Shown one piece after another: positions 49,314 to 50,811 of a DNA stretch of 50,811 nucleotides. The notes below the pieces were generated by a model. That model did not search any database. It was not told where the DNA came from and saw only the letters and a program-made list of their open reading frames with translations. Position 1 is the first letter of the stretch; the number at the start of each line of letters is the position of its first letter. Source of the stretch: XYD2-FULL-39-9 sp964561035 (GTDB taxonomy: Bacteria > Patescibacteriota > Patescibacteriia > Magasanikbacterales > GWA2-37-8); NCBI GenBank assembly GCA_964561035.1, contig CAZLNR010000004.1:1-50811 (forward strand). The letters are read 5' to 3'. The translations under genes were made by a program, and so were the position numbers.

Positions 49314-50631
49314 CTACCACTACTCCTTTCACTATATTAATTTTTGATTTAAAACACCCTATCAATTCTCGTTTCTCTTCATTCGTCCCCTCCTTTAAAA
49401 TATACTTGGCATATGTTTTTAGATCTATGTCTTGGTGCTTAGCTTGCGAATTGCCTATCCCCAATACCCCTCGTTGGAACTTATTAAACCGTTTTAGTTC
49501 TTCTTCAAATTTATATTGCATCTGCGAGTCGTTAAATTCAATTTGATCCAATAATTTAACGAGTTGTTCAACCAATTCCTCTTCCCGCATGTACTGATTT
49601 TTACAGTGCCTGTCCTTTGCCCTACCACACCCGTAGTATATATACTTGGCAACCGTACCATCTTTCAGTTGTTTATATTTTTCTTCGGCGGAAATCATTG
49701 ATTCGCAAAGTCCGCAGGTCATAAGCTTGGTAAAGGCGAATTCATGATTTTGTCTTTGTATATTATCTCGTTTTAAATGCTCCTGTACTTTATCAAATAC
49801 CTCTTTAGAGATTATCGGTTCATGTTTTCCGTTATACCAATTACCGGAGTTCCTCGGGTATTCAAACACCCCATAATACAAGGTGTTAGTTAGTAGCCGG
49901 TAAATATTGCTGACCGATAAATTATGATTGCCGATAGTTTTAAAATTTAACTCAAACCTTAGCCAGTGGTATATCTTTCTTCCCGACCATTGCTGAAAGG
50001 CAACTTTTTCAAATACTTGGCGTACAATGGGCGCACGCTGTGGGTCTTGGATTATCTGACACTTTTTATCCATGATTTTTTGGTTTAGATACCCCACCGG
50101 AGCCATGCCCGGCCATAACCCCATTTCCACCCTGGCACGTAATCCTCGCTTCACATTGATACCTCTGTTATCATTTTCAAGTTTTGCTTGGCTTCCCAGT
50201 ATCATTAAGAGGAACTTTTCATTCGGGTTGTTACTGAATCGTTGTCCGTAAGTTCTTATCTCTGCTAGAGCGCCCGAATCCATTAGATCTACTATTTTTC
50301 CAAGATCACCGGCATTTCTTGATATTCGATCCGGTGCCCAGGTCATAATGCCATTAAACTTTTCTTGCTTTATTTCTTCCACGATTTCATTAAAGACCGG
50401 TCGAGTGCCTGTTTCCTTGGCTGAGTGGGATTCTCGTTTTATAGTAACTATTTCCAGTTTTTCCCTTTCAGCCAATTCCAACATTTCTTTAATCTGCGAG
50501 TCTATAGAAAGTACTTGCCGCTCTTCTGACTCAGTGCTTTTTCTGGCATAGAGGCAGTACCTTACTTTAACCGGCACTACTTGCTGTCGCTGCATTATAT
50601 TCGTTTCAAATTCTTTGGTTGCTTTTTTCAT
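49300..50631 (-). CDS. Second serine recombinase (integrase)
   Basis: About 443 residues: catalytic Ser in RYCLYARKSTESEERQ, WAPDRISRNAGDLGKIV, a recombinase domain (RGLRARVEMGLWPGMAPVGYL), zinc ribbon CGLCESMIS ... YYGCGRAKDRHCKNQ and a C-terminal coiled region. It differs in sequence from the first recombinase, so it is a separate module. Its 3' end overlaps cap3, which suggests the CBASS operon travels with it or was captured. The start is uncertain among 50652, 50631 and 50595; 50631 has an AGG-type site in front. Confidence 0.88.
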   Translation of the reverse strand: MKKATKEFETNIMQRQQVVPVKVRYCLYARKSTESEERQVLSIDSQIKEMLELAEREKLEIVTIKRESHSAKETGTRPVFNEIVEEIKQEKFNGIMTWAPDRISRNAGDLGKIVDLMDSGALAEIRTYGQRFSNNPNEKFLLMILGSQAKLENDNRGINVKRGLRARVEMGLWPGMAPVGYLNQKIMDKKCQIIQDPQRAPIVRQVFEKVAFQQWSGRKIYHWLRFELNFKTIGNHNLSVSNIYRLLTNTLYYGVFEYPRNSGNWYNGKHEPIISKEVFDKVQEHLKRDNIQRQNHEFAFTKLMTCGLCESMISAEEKYKQLKDGTVAKYIYYGCGRAKDRHCKNQYMREEELVEQLVKLLDQIEFNDSQMQYKFEEELKRFNKFQRGVLGIGNSQAKHQDIDLKTYAKYILKEGTNEEKRELIGCFKSKINIVKGVVVVTTF

Positions 50632-50811
50632 ACAACCTAATTGATGACGCAACCTTTTTGATTAGTCTAGTCCCCCTGTAGGTAAACTGTTGGTAACTCC
50701 ACTTCGCAAACCCCCATATCTAAGCTAGTATGTGGTTGATTTCTAGAAATCCCCATGGTAAAATCTCTTTAACAATTTAGGCCGAAAGGCAAGATGTCCT
50801 AACCCCAGAGT
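50632..50811. other. Right end of window, no gene seen
   Basis: Intergenic DNA upstream of the second recombinase. I see no copy of the tRNA-Ser 3' end here, so the far attachment site is not in the window. A short GGCCGAAAGGC hairpin lies at about 50779-50789. Confidence 0.5.

Overview
The window looks like a chromosome segment from an ultra-small Candidate Phyla Radiation (Patescibacteria) bacterium. I infer this from the style of the genes and have not tested it with a tree. Signs are AT-rich, closely packed housekeeping genes that mostly lack a Shine-Dalgarno sequence, tRNA genes of which at least three lack an encoded CCA, a very large tail-fibre-like surface protein, lamin-tail-domain and LysM/M23 envelope proteins, a K+-independent H+-pyrophosphatase, and serine recombinases inserted at a tRNA.

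Layout. 1-5.3 kb: minus-strand block of secreted or membrane proteins, including a repeat-rich surface protein cut by the window edge and an O-antigen-ligase/TPR membrane protein. 5.4-5.9 kb: a LAGLIDADG-like ORF bracketed by two parS sites. 6.0-11.3 kb: housekeeping genes (tfoX-like, rmuC, rpsT, holA, tRNA-Ala, tRNA-Arg) interleaved with three GC-rich transcription units, each with its own sigma70-type promoter and intrinsic terminator. 11.3-13.7 kb: a BlaI/M56 regulatory pair and a secreted thioredoxin-fold protein that share an operator. 13.7-23.1 kb: polA, tRNA-Cys, LysM/M23 peptidase, hppA, tig, nfo. 22.8-26.7 kb: the classical origin neighbourhood yidD-rnpA-rpmH diverging from dnaA-dnaN. 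26.8-33.5 kb: class A penicillin-binding protein, 3D-domain protein, cyclophilin lipoprotein, comM, lspA, dksA-like gene. 33.6-35.1 kb: two more GC-rich units (one apparently a structured RNA) around a cluster of DnaA boxes and 22-bp palindromes. 35.2-37.9 kb: a lamin-tail-domain protein interrupted by an N-gap that looks like a scaffolding artefact.

From tRNA-Ser (38.0 kb) to the window end is accessory DNA: a serine recombinase whose 3' end reads antisense through the tRNA, a phiX-type HUH replication initiator next to a large hairpin (candidate rolling-circle origin), small unknown genes, a four-gene enzyme cassette (transglutaminase-like, histidine-phosphatase-like, cytidine-deaminase-like, S51 peptidase), a candidate structured RNA, a complete type II CBASS anti-phage operon (nuclease-SAVED effector, CD-NTase, E2-E1 Cap2, JAB-type Cap3), and a second serine recombinase.

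How it works together: the CBASS genes would make a cyclic oligonucleotide after phage infection, which switches on the SAVED nuclease; Cap2 and Cap3 would attach and remove the CD-NTase through its C-terminal glycine. The recombinases and the HUH Rep supply mobility. The most unusual signal outside known families is the set of five GC-rich, hairpin-rich, separately promoted units embedded in an AT-rich genome, three of which sit beside a repeated 22-bp palindrome with DnaA boxes.
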